A stretch of 64,000 nucleotides of DNA, from contig CATNEN010000039.1 in NCBI GenBank assembly GCA_950097015.1, positions 20,267,501 to 20,331,500 of the forward strand. The letters run 5' to 3'. This DNA comes from Macrostomum hystrix (taxonomy: Eukaryota > Platyhelminthes > Macrostomidae). The position numbers and the translations under genes are program-made. A model generated the notes under the pieces. The model was given only the letters and a program-made list of their open reading frames with translations, ran no database searches and was not told the origin of the DNA. Positions within the stretch are counted from its first letter, which is position 1. Every line of letters starts with the position of its first letter. This document shows positions 12,151-24,672 of this stretch, one piece after another.

Positions 12151-12254
12151 AAACTTTTTCAGTGCAGTTTATCACGATTACCGCAGCAGAAATTAAAAAA
12201 ACTTTACGCCCTAACAAGTTTTTAGGCACTGACGCAGCAATACAGCACAAGGAT

Positions 12255-12450
12255 AAGCATGCAGGCACACACTCACAGGTGTGTACATCTGCCCTGACTT
12301 TCTCCTCGTCAGCCAGTGTACAATATGAGATTGTATCCTTGGAGATTGGCTCTCAAAGGCGTAAACTGGACGACAAGTCTTTCTCTTACGCGGCTGCTCC
12401 CAAAAGTTGCAATGTAGCCTTGAGCTCGTGGTTTTGTTTCGAATCGCCTT
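12255..12450 (-). mobile_element. Decayed family 1 SINE, copy 5
   Basis: Minus-strand match to the body segment: the reverse complement of 'caggtgtgtacatctgccct' and the adjoining 'ggagattggctctcaaaggc'. It is head to head with the decayed copy at 11912. Confidence 0.65.
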
Positions 12451-13806
12451 GAAAAAAATGTTAATAGAATTTTTGCGAGATTTTTGCGATCAAATATTGA
12501 ACTTAGGGTTTTTATTGTTGTCATTAACGTAAATTGACATGTGAGACAATGAGGTGCGAACATAAAACATTAAAATGCCAAACCCTAATACAATTAGGGT
12601 AAAAGTGTGATTCTATTCTTTACATTACTCTACTCCGAATACGGGGTAGCCCACAAACAGCACTCACACTAAAAGTACTCTAAGAATCGGAGTAATATAC
12701 ATTACAGCTCACACACAGTCTAGGGATTATAGGAAGATATTGAAGACGTCATTAGATCAATGGAAGCTCTAGGAGTTGGTTCTGGTGAAGAGGCAGCAAT
12801 TTCCCTGATTGAATAGCAAAAACTGTCTGTCTGTCCGTCCGTCAGGTCCGCCGCATCCTATTCACTGATTCAGAGGCAAACATGCCCTTCTCTAATCAAA
12901 ATTTCTAATCCTATTCATTTCTCTGTCTGATCCCGCTGTAGAGAGACTCCGAACTGCAATGACCAAACGGGAATTACAGCGATTTTTTCATAAAAGAAAT
13001 CGAACAAAATAACGGGGTTCTCGTTTGCAAAGTTCGAGGAAAAAAGTTTAAATTAGAATTGTCTTCCAAGTCGGAAGCAATTCCGTAGGGACTTCGGCCA
13101 GACTAACTTTTTTCCGTTTGTCAAGCAAGATCCCAGAGGGAATTCCCCCCCCGTCAGAAAATTTGCATGAGAACGAAAAATAGCCGAGAACTATATAGCA
13201 GAGCGCATGCACAACAAGTAGTTCAGGAAGCTTCACTTGAACCTTAATTTATCCCTAGTTTGTGGGAAATGCAATTCGGAGAACTAAGAATAGACGGTAT
13301 CAGGGAGGTGGGCATTCGGTGCACCAGTTGCTGTTGGTTGGCCCCATCAAGGCAGTTTTACTCGCTTCTCAAGCCTCTTCATGAACAAATTGATTTATTT
13401 ATATTTCTCTGCTTTCGGATTTCACGTTTCTGCAGAGAAGCGAAAGAATAAGTGGAAATCTAGTTTCTATCGGTTTAACTATTCCCAGTTGGGAGTTCCA
13501 AAAATTGTGCTTGACTAGCTAAAGTACATTACGAGTTGATTGTTTACTAAGAGCTGACTGAGATTCACTTTCAGTTATGGTTAGCCCGCTTGATAAGTGG
13601 CTTGAGTAGTCTAACCTCAATTATTCAAATTAGCAGCTGACATATTGATTTAATCTATTTAATAAATGGAATTTCGAATAAAATAAATTTTCACTTCTTT
13701 TTTCCTTATTAATTTTCTCCCTTCTACTCTATTCTAGCACTGCCTTTCTCCTCTGTCCATTTATTCGATTTCTGTTTTATCTTTAATCTCCGCTAACTGA
13801 CCTCAA
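12451..13806. other. Intergenic, no gene recognised
   Basis: Moderately AT-rich sequence with a short (tctg)n-like tract near 12815-12840. No reliable exon or mobile element was found. Confidence 0.4.
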
Positions 13807-16800
13807 TTGTTTCTCCCTATCTCCCTATCTCTTTCTCGTATTTCCTCTCTCCTCTCTGCTTTCTGCTCTCCTCTCATTTCTGTCCTCTTCTCTCCCCTAT
13901 CTTCTGTCCTCTCCTCTCATTTCTGTCCTCTTCTCTCCCCTATCTTCTGTCCTCTCCTCTCATTTCTGTCCTCTTCTCTCCCCTGTCTTCTGTCCTCTCC
14001 TCTCCCCTATCTTCTGTCCTCTCCTCTCATTTCTGTCCTCTTCTCTCCCCTATCTTCTGTCCTCTCCTCTCCCCTATCTTCTGTCCTCTCCTCTCCCCTA
14101 TCTTCTGTCCTCTCCTCTCATTTCTGTCCTCTTCTCTCCCCTATCTTCTGTCCTCTCCTCTCCCCTATCTTCTGTCCTCTCCTCTCCCCTATCTTCTGTC
14201 CTCTCCTCTCCCCTATCTTCTGTCCTCTTCTCTCCCCTATCTTCTGTCCTCTCCTCTCATTTCTGTCCTCTTCTCTCCCCTATCTTCTGTCCTCTCCTCT
14301 CGTTTCTGTCCTCTCCTCTCCCCTATCTTCTGTCCTCTCCTCTCCCCTATCTTCTGTCCTCTCCTCTCCCCTATCTTCTGTCCTCTCCTCTCCCCTATCT
14401 TCTGTCCTCTCCTCTCCCCTGTCCTCTGTTCTCTCCCCTATCTTCTGTCCTCTTCTCTCCCCTATCTTCTGTCCTCTCCTCTCATTTCTGTCCTCTTCTC
14501 TCCCCTATCTTCTGTCCTCTCCTCTCATTTCTGTCCTCTTCTCTCCCCTATCTTCTGTCCTCTCCTCTCACCTATCTTCTGTCCTCTCCTCTCATTTCTG
14601 TCCTCTTCTCTCCCCTATCTTCTGTCCTCTCCTCTCCCCTATCTTCTGTCCTCTCCTCTCCCCTATCTTCTGTCCTCTCCTCTCCCCTATCTTCTGTCCT
14701 CTTCTCTCCCCTATCTTCTGTCCTCTCCTCTCATTTCTGTCCTCTTCTCTCCCCTATCTTCTGTCCTCTCCTCTCGTTTCTGTCCTCTTCTCTCCCCTAT
14801 CTTCTGTCCTCTCCTCTCCCCTATCTTCTGTCCTCTCCTCTCTCCTATCTTCTGTCCTCTTCTCTCCCCTATCTTCTGTCCTCTCCTCTCCCCTATCTTC
14901 TGTCCTCTCCTCTCCCCTATCTTCTGTCCTCTCCTCTCCCCTGTCCTCTGTTCTCTCCCCTATCTTCTGTCCTCTTCTCTCCCCTATCTTCTGTCCTCTC
15001 CTCTCATTTCTGTCCTCTTCTCTCCCCTATCTTCTGTCCTCTCCTCTCATTTCTGTCCTCTTCTCTCCCCTATCTTCTGTCCTCTCCTCTCCCCTATCTT
15101 CTGTCCTCTCCTCTCATTTCTGTCCTCTTCTCTCCCCTATCTTCTGTCCTCTCCTCTCCCCTATCTTCTGTCCTCTCCTCTCCCCTATCTTCTGTCCTCT
15201 CCTCTCCCCTATCTTCTGTCCTCTTCTCTCCCCTATCTTCTGTCCTCTCCTCTCCCCTATCTTCTGTCCTCTCCTCTCCCCTATCTTCTGTCCTCTCCTC
15301 TCCCCTGTCCTCTGTTCTCTCCCCTATCTTCTGTCCTCTTCTCTCCCCTATCTTCTGTCCTCTCCTCTCATTTCTGTCCTCTTCTCTCCCCTATCTTCTG
15401 TCCTCTCCTCTCATTTCTGTCCTCTTCTCTCCCCTATCTTCTGTCCTCTTCTCTCCCCTATCTTCTGTCCTCTCCTCTCCCCTATCTTCTGTCCTCTCCT
15501 CTCCCCTGTCCTCTGTTCTCTCCCCTATCTTCTGTCCTCTCCTCTCCCCTATCTTCTGTCCTCTCCTCTCCCCTATCTTCTGTCCTCTCCTCTCCCCTAT
15601 CTTCTGTCCTCTTCTCTCCCCTATCTTCTGTCCTCTCCTCTCCCCTATCTTCTGTCCTCTCCTCTCTCCTATCTTCTGTCCTCTTCTCTCCCCTATCTTC
15701 TGTCCTCTCCTCTCCCCTATCTTCTGTCCTCTCCTCTCCCCTATCTTCTGTCCTCTCCTCTCTCCTATCTTCTGTCCTCTTCTCTCCCCTATCTTCTGTC
15801 CTCTCCTCTCCCCTATCTTCTGTCCTCTCCTCTCCCCTATCTTCTGTCCTCTCCTCTCCCCTGTCCTCTGTTCTCTCCCCTATCTTCTGTCCTCTCCTCT
15901 CATTTCTGTCCTCTTCTCTCCCCTATCTTCTGTCCTCTCCTCTCCCCTATCTTCTGTCCTCTCCTCTCCCCTATCTTCTGTCCTCTCCTCTCTCCTATCT
16001 TCTGTCCTCTTCTCTCCCCTATCTTCTGTCCTCTCCTCTCCCCTATCTTCTGTCCTCTCCTCTCCCCTATCTTCTGTCCTCTCCTCTCCCCTGTCCTCTG
16101 TTCTCTCCCCTATCTTCTGTCCTCTTCTCTCCCCTATCTTCTGTCCTCTCCTCTCATTTCTGTCCTCTTCTCTCCCCTATCTTCTGTCCTCTCCTCTCAT
16201 TTCTGTCCTCTTCTCTCCCCTATCTTCTGTCCTCTCCTCTCCCCTATCTTCTGTCCTCTCCTCTCATTTCTGTCCTCTTCTCTCCCCTATCTTCTGTCCT
16301 CTCCTCTCCCCTATCTTCTGTCCTCTTCTCTCCCCTATCTTCTGTCCTCTCCTCTCCCCTATCTTCTGTCCTTTTCTCTCCCCTATCTTCTGTCCTCTCC
16401 TCTCATTTCTGTCCTCTTCTCTCCCCTATCTTCTGTCCTCTCCTCTCGTTTCTGTCCTCTTCTCTCCCCTATCTTCTGTCCTCTCCTCTCCCCTATCTTC
16501 TGTCCTCTCCTCTCTCCTATCTTCTGTCCTCTTCTCTCCCCTATCTTCTGTCCTCTCCTCTCCCCTATCTTCTGTCCTCTCCTCTCCCCTATCTTCTGTC
16601 CTCTCCTCTCCCCTGTCCTCTGTTCTCTCCCCTATCTTCTGTCCTCTCCTCTCATTTCTGTCCTCTTCTCTCATTTCTGTCCTCTTCTCTCCCCTATCTT
16701 CTGTCCTCTTCTCTCCCCTATCTTCCGTCCTCTCCTCTCCCCTATCTTCTGTCCTCTCCTCTCCCCTGTCCTCTGTTCTCTCCCCTATCTTCTGTCCTCT

Positions 16801-19680
16801 CCTCTCCCCTATCTTCTGTCCTCTCCTCTCCCCTATCTTCTGTCCTCTCCTCTCCCCTATCTTCTGTCCTCTTCTCTCCCCTATCTTCTGTCCTCTCCTC
16901 TCATTTCTGTCCTCTTCTCTCCCCTATCTTCTGTCCTCTCCTCTCATTTCTGTCCTCTTCTCTCCCCTATCTTCTGTCCTCTTCTCTCCCCTATCTTCTG
17001 TCCTCTCCTCTCCCCTATCTTCTGTCCTCTCCTCTCCCCTGTCCTCTGTTCTCTCCCCTATCTTCTGTCCTCTCCTCTCCCCTATCTTCTGTCCTCTCCT
17101 CTCCCCTATCTTCTGTCCTCTCCTCTCCCCTATCTTCTGTCCTCTTCTCTCCCCTATCTTCTGTCCTCTCCTCTCCCCTATCTTCTGTCCTCTCCTCTCT
17201 CCTATCTTCTGTCCTCTTCTCTCCCCTATCTTCTGTCCTCTCCTCTCCCCTATCTTCTGTCCTCTCCTCTCCCCTATCTTCTGTCCTCTCCTCTCTCCTA
17301 TCTTCTGTCCTCTTCTCTCCCCTATCTTCTGTCCTCTCCTCTCCCCTATCTTCTGTCCTCTCCTCTCCCCTATCTTCTGTCCTCTCCTCTCCCCTGTCCT
17401 CTGTTCTCTCCCCTATCTTCTGTCCTCTCCTCTCATTTCTGTCCTCTTCTCTCCCCTATCTTCTGTCCTCTCCTCTCCCCTATCTTCTGTCCTCTCCTCT
17501 CCCCTATCTTCTGTCCTCTCCTCTCTCCTATCTTCTGTCCTCTTCTCTCCCCTATCTTCTGTCCTCTCCTCTCCCCTATCTTCTGTCCTCTCCTCTCCCC
17601 TATCTTCTGTCCTCTCCTCTCCCCTGTCCTCTGTTCTCTCCCCTATCTTCTGTCCTCTTCTCTCCCCTATCTTCTGTCCTCTCCTCTCATTTCTGTCCTC
17701 TTCTCTCCCCTATCTTCTGTCCTCTCCTCTCATTTCTGTCCTCTTCTCTCCCCTATCTTCTGTCCTCTCCTCTCCCCTATCTTCTGTCCTCTCCTCTCAT
17801 TTCTGTCCTCTTCTCTCCCCTATCTTCTGTCCTCTCCTCTCCCCTATCTTCTGTCCTCTTCTCTCCCCTATCTTCTGTCCTCTCCTCTCCCCTATCTTCT
17901 GTCCTTTTCTCTCCCCTATCTTCTGTCCTCTCCTCTCATTTCTGTCCTCTTCTCTCCCCTATCTTCTGTCCTCTCCTCTCGTTTCTGTCCTCTTCTCTCC
18001 CCTATCTTCTGTCCTCTCCTCTCCCCTATCTTCTGTCCTCTCCTCTCTCCTATCTTCTGTCCTCTTCTCTCCCCTATCTTCTGTCCTCTCCTCTCCCCTA
18101 TCTTCTGTCCTCTCCTCTCCCCTATCTTCTGTCCTCTCCTCTCCCCTGTCCTCTGTTCTCTCCCCTATCTTCTGTCCTCTCCTCTCATTTCTGTCCTCTT
18201 CTCTCATTTCTGTCCTCTTCTCTCCCCTATCTTCTGTCCTCTTCTCTCCCCTATCTTCCGTCCTCTCCTCTCCCCTATCTTCTGTCCTCTCCTCTCCCCT
18301 GTCCTCTGTTCTCTCCCCTATCTTCTGTCCTCTCCTCTCCCCTATCTTCTGTCCTCTCCTCTCCCCTATCTTCTGTCCTCTCCTCTCCCCTATCTTCTGT
18401 CCTCTTCTCTCCCCTATCTTCTGTCCTCTCCTCTCCCCTATCTTCTGTCCTCTCCTCTCTCCTATCTTCTGTCCTCTTCTCTCCCCTATCTTCTGTCCTC
18501 TCCTCTCCCCTATCTTCTGTCCTCTCCTCTCCCCTATCTTCTGTCCTCTCCTCTCCCCTATCTTCTGTCCTCTTCTCTCCCCTATCTTCTGTCCTCTCCT
18601 CTCATTTCTGTCCTCTTCTCTCCCCTATCTTCTGTCCTCTCCTCTCCCCTATCTTCTGTCCTCTCCTCTCTCCTATCTTCTGTCCTCTTCTCTCCCCTAT
18701 CTTCTGTCCTCTCCTCTCCCCTATCTTCTGTCCTCTCCTCTCCCCTATCTTCTGTCCTCTCCTCTCATTTCTGTCCTCTTCTCTCCCCTATCTTCTGTCC
18801 TCTCCTCTCATTTCTGTCCTCTTCTCTCCCCTATCTTCTGTCCTCTTCTCTCCCCTATCTTCTGTCCTCTCCTCTCCCCTATCTTCTGTCCTCTCCTCTC
18901 CCCTGTCCTCTGTTCTCTCCCCTATCTTCTGTCCTCTCCTCTCCCCTATCTTCTGTCCTCTTCTCTCCCCTATCTTCTGTCCTCTCCTCTCCCCTATCTT
19001 CTGTCCTCTCCTCTCCCCTGTCCTCTGTTCTCTCCCCTATCTTCTGTCCTCTCCTCTCCCCTATCTTCTGTCCTCTCCTCTCCCCTGTCCTCTGTTCTCT
19101 CCCCTATCTTCTGTCCTCTCCTCTCCCCTATCTTCTGTCCTCTCCTCTCCCCTATCTTCTGTCCTCTCCTCTCCCCTATCTTCTGTCCTCTTCTCTCCCC
19201 TATCTTCTGTCCTCTCCTCTCCCCTATCTTCTGTCCTCTTCTCTCCCCTATCTTCTGTCCTCTCCTCTCCCCTATCTTCTGTCCTCTCCTCTCTCCTATC
19301 TTCTGTCCTCTTCTCTCCCCTATCTTCTGTCCTCTCCTCTCCCCTATCTTCTGTCCTCTCCTCTCCCCTATCTTCTGTCCTCTCCTCTCCCCTGTCCTCT
19401 GTTCTCTCCCCTATCTTCTGTCCTCTCCTCTCATTTCTGTCCTCTTCTCTCCCCTATCTTCTGTCCTCTTCTCTCCCCTATCTTCTGTCCTCTCCTCTCC
19501 CCTATCTTCTGTCCTCTCCTCTCCCCTGTCCTCTGTTCTCTCCCCTATCTTCTGTCCTCTCCTCTCCCCTATCTTCTGTCCTCTCCTCTCCCCTATCTTC
19601 TGTCCTCTCCTCTCCCCTATCTTCTGTCCTCTCCTCTCCCCTATCTTCTGTCCTCTCTTCTCTCCTCTCCTTTCTCTTCT
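13807..19680. repeat. 5.9-kb polypyrimidine satellite array with 1,533-bp higher-order duplication
   Basis: Built from a 24-bp unit (reading cctctcctctcccctatctt plus ctgt), a 19-bp variant ending in catttctgt, and a longer unit containing cctgtcctctgttctctc. The + strand is almost pure C/T. Rare marker ttccgtcc at 16722 and 18255, and other variants, repeat at exactly 1,533 bp. The duplicated segment runs from about 15320-16905 to about 16853-18438. The open frame across the array exists only because stop codons need purines. Confidence 0.97.
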
Positions 19681-19787
19681 GTCTTCTCCTTTGTTTTCTG
19701 CTCTCTCCTCTCTCTTTGGAACCCCTATCCTCTCTCCGCTATGAATCTTCTCAATGTTCTTTCTTATGGAGAATTCGGGACTTGGAG

Positions 19788-20060
19788 TGGTTAGGGTGTG
19801 TAGCCTAGTGGTTTGAGCGTATAGGACTCACGACTTAAAGGTAGCGGCTCGATTTCCGATTCAACTATTCAACTTGTGCCCTTAAACAAGACACTTAATT
19901 CTGAATTGCTTCAGTTCACCAAGCTTTTAAATGTGTACCAGCATTAGCTGGGGTTATTGAGGGTGGGTGTGGCGCCCCCAGTCCATGGACTGAACAGCCG
20001 TACGCCAAATTTGGGTAGATTTATTAAATGATTATTGTTGCTACCATTATTATCTCTCTC
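19788..20060 (+). mobile_element. tRNA-derived SINE (family 2), copy 1
   Basis: The tRNA-like head has an A-box region (gtagcctagtggtttgag) and a B-box region (cggctcgatttccga). Next come a body with aagacacttaattctgaatt and cccagtccatggactgaac and a tail ending in attattat. The inverted copy at 43285 shares all these parts. The body resembles central domains known from several invertebrate SINEs, which is an impression from memory. Confidence 0.8.
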
Positions 20061-20689
20061 AATTCTCTAACCCTACTTTACTGTCAATTCTTTGTTCTGC
20101 ATTTTATGCTCTGTCTGTTTCCTGTCTTCCCATTTCAACCCGCGCGTGTCTATTTTTACCTCTCTTTTATCCTCTCCCCAAATCTCCACAAAAGTAATCC
20201 AGAAAATTACACCCAGCAGTGGTCTATTCTGAATTATTGAACCAATCACGTATCTGCTTTCACGCGCGTTTTTTTTATAGAAAAAAACTTTCTTATCTAA
20301 TCAGAGCAAATTAAAACAAAAGGACCGATCGACATTGGCTTTTGTCCAACAAAACTCAAGTTCTTTAAATAGATTAGAATGCACTTTTAAATTAAATTCA
20401 ACGGGCATTATATAGAGAAGCGAGCAATGGGTTAGGCGTCAAACGGAACTGCCAAATCACCTGAGTCACTTTAAGATACAGCTCACTGTCTGACACAGGC
20501 GTGACTGAGAGGTGGAGAGCGCGAAAGAAGGATTAACTGCTACTCGATCAACGGGTTTAACTCAACTGCCTCTCTAACTTTCCGTTTTGTCCAATATCTT
20601 CTCTCTTCTCGCCTCTCCTTTCCATGTAGTTCCATTTTGCATATACCCCCTGGGTGTACTTGTATGGCTCTCAAAGCTCTCCTCTGTCC
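20061..20689. other. Intergenic, no gene recognised
   Basis: Mixed, partly T-rich sequence leading into the next pyrimidine array. No exon or element signature was seen. Confidence 0.4.
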
Positions 20690-21215
20690 TCTTTCCTCTC
20701 TTCTTTCCTCTATCCTATCTCCTCTCTCCCATCTCCCATCTCCTATCTCTTCTCTCCCATCTCCTATCTCTTATCTCCTCTCACCCATCTCCTATCTCCT
20801 ATCTCCTATCTCCTCTCTCCCATTCTCCTATCTCCAATCTCCTCTCTCCCATCTCCTATCTCCTATCTCTTCTTTCCCATCTCCTATCTCCTATCACTTC
20901 TCCTTCCCATCTCCTATCTCCTATCTCCTTTCTCCCATCTCCTATCTCCTATCTCCTCTCTCTTCTTTCCTCTATCCTATCTCCTCTCTCCTCTCTCCTC
21001 TCCTCTCTGCTCTCTCCTCTCTCCTATCTGCTCTCTCCTCTCTCCTCTCTCTTCTCTTCTCTCCTCTATCCTATCTCTTCTCTCTTCTCCCCTCTCCTAT
21101 CTCCTCTCTCCTCTCTCCTATCTCTTCTCTACTTTCCTCTATCCTATCTCCTCTATCCTATCTGCTCTCTCCCATCTCCTCTCTCTTCTCTCCTCTCCTC
21201 TATCCTATCTCCTAT
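20690..21215. repeat. Irregular pyrimidine array (tctcctatctcctctctccc)
   Basis: Short, poorly ordered tctcctatc/tctcccatc units on the + strand. Related in composition to the 13.8-19.7 kb array but without its 24-bp order. Open frames here are low-complexity artefacts. Confidence 0.85.
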
Positions 21216-21668
21216 CCCGGTAACCCGAAATACCGGCAAATTTAAATTAAGTTTTTTGCGTTTTTTTACCGCTTCAGGGCCCGGAATTAGAAGGTTTCTC
21301 TCCTATCTCTCCCTCTGTCTGAGAGGAATGACAATAGGCGATTAGCTTTTGATTCCAACTCTAACTGTGTAATAATAACCAATAGTTCATAGTTTTCTCG
21401 TGCATTGATGTCACCAACATCTTAATTTGTGAAAATTTATCAATGGAAGTCACGCTCGTTTGCTTTATGATCGAGAAGTTTTTTGTCTAGGCAAATGTTT
21501 TTTGCATCATCTGCGGTTTCTAGTTTCATTTTTTCTGTTTTATTACTGGAAAAAAATATCAATCTCAGCCATAAGGAACAGCATTATTTGTTAGAAACTT
21601 TTCTAATGACAATTTTACACTGAAGCATTCGTTTCTTGAACAATGGTTTCAAGTTTTTAAGTTTAATT
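21216..21668. other. 3' flank of the ACE gene
   Basis: No gene recognised. It lies just downstream of the ACE stop codon on the minus strand, so part of it should be the 3' UTR. A small palindromic stretch (ccggtaacccgaaataccgg) lies near 21218-21237. Confidence 0.4.
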
Positions 21669-24600
21669 TTAGAGTTTGGCATCCCGGGCTTGGCCTGATA
21701 GAATTGCAGGCAATGAAACAGCCACCAATGCGGCTACAGACAATGGCATCCAGGAAGCGAGTCTGCCCGGCGCGCCGGATTTGGTGGTTGTCAGCGGTGG
21801 AACCGCTGTTGTCGAGCCCAGGTACCAATCTTCCGACGGGCAGTTAGCGTCCCAACCAACCTTCTCATTGTTCTGCTTCACTGAATCGTTTAGAAACTTG
21901 ATCAACGGTTGAAAGTATTCCATCAGGGGCTGCGCGCTGATTTCGCGGCTTCCAGTTAGTTCAAAGAGTGCGTCCTCCCAGTGCTTGGACGAGCCCAAAG
22001 CAAGCATATTCCTGAGAAGGCAGAAATCAGACTGATTAACGCCCTTAGAAGCTTCAGAATCAGGTTTATGGAGGGTTTGCGCAGGGTTTGGAGTGAGGTG
22101 GCTGTGGAGGAGGGTTCGCGCAGGGGTGTGCAGTGAAGTGGCTGTCAGAGTGAGGGTTCTCGCAGGGGTGTGGAGTGAGGTGGCTGTCAGAGTGAGGATT
22201 CGCGCAGGGGTTTGGAGTGAGGTGGCTGTTAGAGTGAGGATTCGCGCAGGGGTTTGGAGTGAGGTGGCTGTTAGAGTGAGGATTCGCGCAGGGGTGTGGA
22301 GTGAGGTGGTTGTTAAAGTGAGAATTTACTGAGAGGCATAACGGGAGTGGGGTGGATGCGTTTGGTTGGGGTTACCGTTGGGCATTCGCTAAGGTTTTTT
22401 CTCTCCTAAGTATGCCACAAGAGTCTCACTCGAACTGAAAAATCGAGAACTCACTTCATAGCCTCGCCAGCAGTTTTGCTTTGGTAGAAGTCGCACTTGT
22501 AAAGCGGTCCCTTATGGCCGGACTTGTCGCAAAGCGCCTTGTAAAACTGGAACTGGAGGAAGTGGCTGATGAAGTAGCGAATGTAGGGCGTGTTTCCGGG
22601 CACGTGGTACTTGGCTCCCGGGTCGAAGTCGTCCTCCGTGCGCAGCACCGGGCTGGCCACGCCCTGCAGCTCGCAGCGCAGTTTCCACCAGGCCGAGTTG
22701 TACTGCTCCGGCTGCACTTCGCCCTTGAAGACGCCCCAGCGCCACTTGTCAATCAGGTAGCCGAACGGTATGAAGGCGATTTTCTTGAGCGCCATTAGGA
22801 ACATATAGTTCACGTAGTATTCATCGGATTCAATCGTGGAATTAAGGAGGCCAATCTTGACTAGGTGCTCCGGGGTCATGACTGACAGCTCGATTGTGTC
22901 GCCCACAGCCTCGTGGAAGCCCGGATTCGCTCCCTGGCGGAACGGCACTGGCTGGTTCTGGTACTGCATGAAGTACTGAATGTGACCCATCTCGTGATGC
23001 GTCGTAGCCAGGTAGGACAAGGTGACGCTGGTGCACTGCTTGACCCGGAAGTCGCCCTGGCCAGTGTAGAAGTCCCAGGCGGAGGCGTGACAGTTCATCT
23101 CAACATTAGGCAGGCGCTCGATCACGGACTTGGCCCAGAATTTGTCCGTCATATTGCCCCAGCCCAGGCTGGCAAAGAACTCTTCGCTGACTTGGAACAT
23201 TTTGGTGGCATTCCAGCCCTGAAATGGTCGCGACAATCAATACGTAATTCAACTCAAACCGAAACATCTTCAGCTAACGTCACTATCAATTATCGGAGCA
23301 GCTCCTAGCAACTTACCTTCCGCACCATCTCCTTGGTGATGTCAACAGTCCACTGCTCCGGATAGGGCACCGTGAGGTCCTCCACGTTGGCCCAGCTCTG
23401 TGCCCACATGTTGCCCATGATGTGGGCCGGCAGGTGATTGGTCGGTGGAAAGATGCTGGCATCGAAGTGTCGCCTTAGCTTCATTCGCACGTAGGCGTGC
23501 AGCAGTTCATAGAACGGCTTGAACTCCTTCCACAGGCTCTCCATGCTGGCCTCGAAGTCGTCTTTCGGCTCGTACCAAGACTGCCAGTACTTGGCTAGGT
23601 TGGCATAGCCGGCTTGGTTGATCATGCTGTTGGCAAGGCTGACAAACTGCTGATAGCTCTGCTTCATCTTCTTGCCAGAAGCGTCTCTCCAGCCGACCCA
23701 GAAGGCCCGCTTGACCGGCTCGGAAACGCTTAGGTTCGCCATAGCGAGCACAATATCTGCGGAGGCACGGCTTTGGTGTTTAGGGTTTCGAAATTTCTAT
23801 TTTTTGCGATTTTTATGTGGCGCATGCTAAACTAAAGCGACCTACGTAGGATTTAATAACTCAATTAATTTTATTATTAAAAAAACGAAGCAGTCCTACT
23901 GGGTTCCAGTGGGACCTCCAGACCCGTGCGCGGATCCTTCACTTTGGCTGTGTTGTAGAACGTCGCTAGCCTTGTCCTCACCTCGCTGTACTGTAATGCG
24001 GATGTTTTTTAGTATTTTATTACCTAATAAAACGTGACACTATGACGTACATGTCTAATTTCAGAAAAAAATATTTTTATCGAATTGGTGCCCACAAAAA
24101 TTTCCCGGACGTATGAAGGTCACGGAAGTGTACATAGATTTTTCATGACCAAGTAAATTTTGAGGACGGATGAAGGTCAGGGAGGCGGATATCGTTTTTG
24201 TGACCAAGAAAATTTTGAGGACGTGTGAAGGTCAAGGAGGCGGATATCGAGTCTTCGTGACCAAGAAAATGTGTCCAAGCGACATGGAAGTTATCGGCCA
24301 ATGTCTCACCATCTCCTGCATTGTCGAGTTGGCTACAGATGTTCCAATGTCGTCCGCCTTGCTAAACAATCGCAACAAATTTGTGTCGGTAAAGTTTCTC
24401 CAGTTAAATTGCTGCATATCGTTTCGCTTGCTCTTTAAAAATTCTGTCAGGGCTAGCTCAGCCTCCACCAGCTTGCGCGAGTTCTCGTCATTGATGTTTA
24501 CCGCGTAGTTCCAACTAGCTTCGACTGCTAGGTTCCTCTGCGTCGCTAGCTGGGTGTTGAATTCTTCAAACCAAATTCGTGCCGCAGTTTCATTATTGCT

Positions 24601-24672
24601 AATGCCATAGCAACTGCCTAGCAACAGCAGGAGCAGAGGCGTCGCTGCTTGCAGGCTCCGTTTAAGATGCAT
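21669..24672 (-). CDS. ACE: Angiotensin-converting-enzyme-like M2 zinc peptidase
   Basis: Five exons on the minus strand: 24672-24310, 23990-23900, 23756-23317, 23218-22455 and 22011-21669. All junctions are GT-AG with matching phases: 2,001 bp, 666 residues. The 91-bp second exon (RTRLATFYNTAKVKDPRTGL) is easily missed. The start at 24672 puts a signal peptide (MHLKRSLQAATPLLLLLLGS) at the N-terminus. The single catalytic domain has zinc motif HHEMGHIQY and the third ligand in GFHEAVGD. The chloride/substrate region YHVPGNTPYIRYF is intact. Two of the three disulfide pairs of mammalian ACE are present, but the first is missing (TAKVKDPRTG has no Cys). A hydrophobic segment (SWMPLSVAALVAVSLPAIL) with a nine-residue tail suggests a membrane anchor or GPI signal. 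Expected role: secreted or cell-surface dipeptidyl carboxypeptidase acting on peptides. It is probably active. Confidence 0.95.
22078..22325. repeat. 42-bp minisatellite in ACE intron 4
   Basis: About six units containing gaggtggctgtcagagtgag and gattcgcgcaggggtgtgga, within the 443-bp intron 22012-22454. Confidence 0.9.

Noticed and set aside
13807-19794. A 1,995-codon open frame on the + strand
   Set aside because: It is wholly made by the pyrimidine array. Stop codons need A or G, so any frame stays open. No domain is seen and the reading phase shifts at unit variants.
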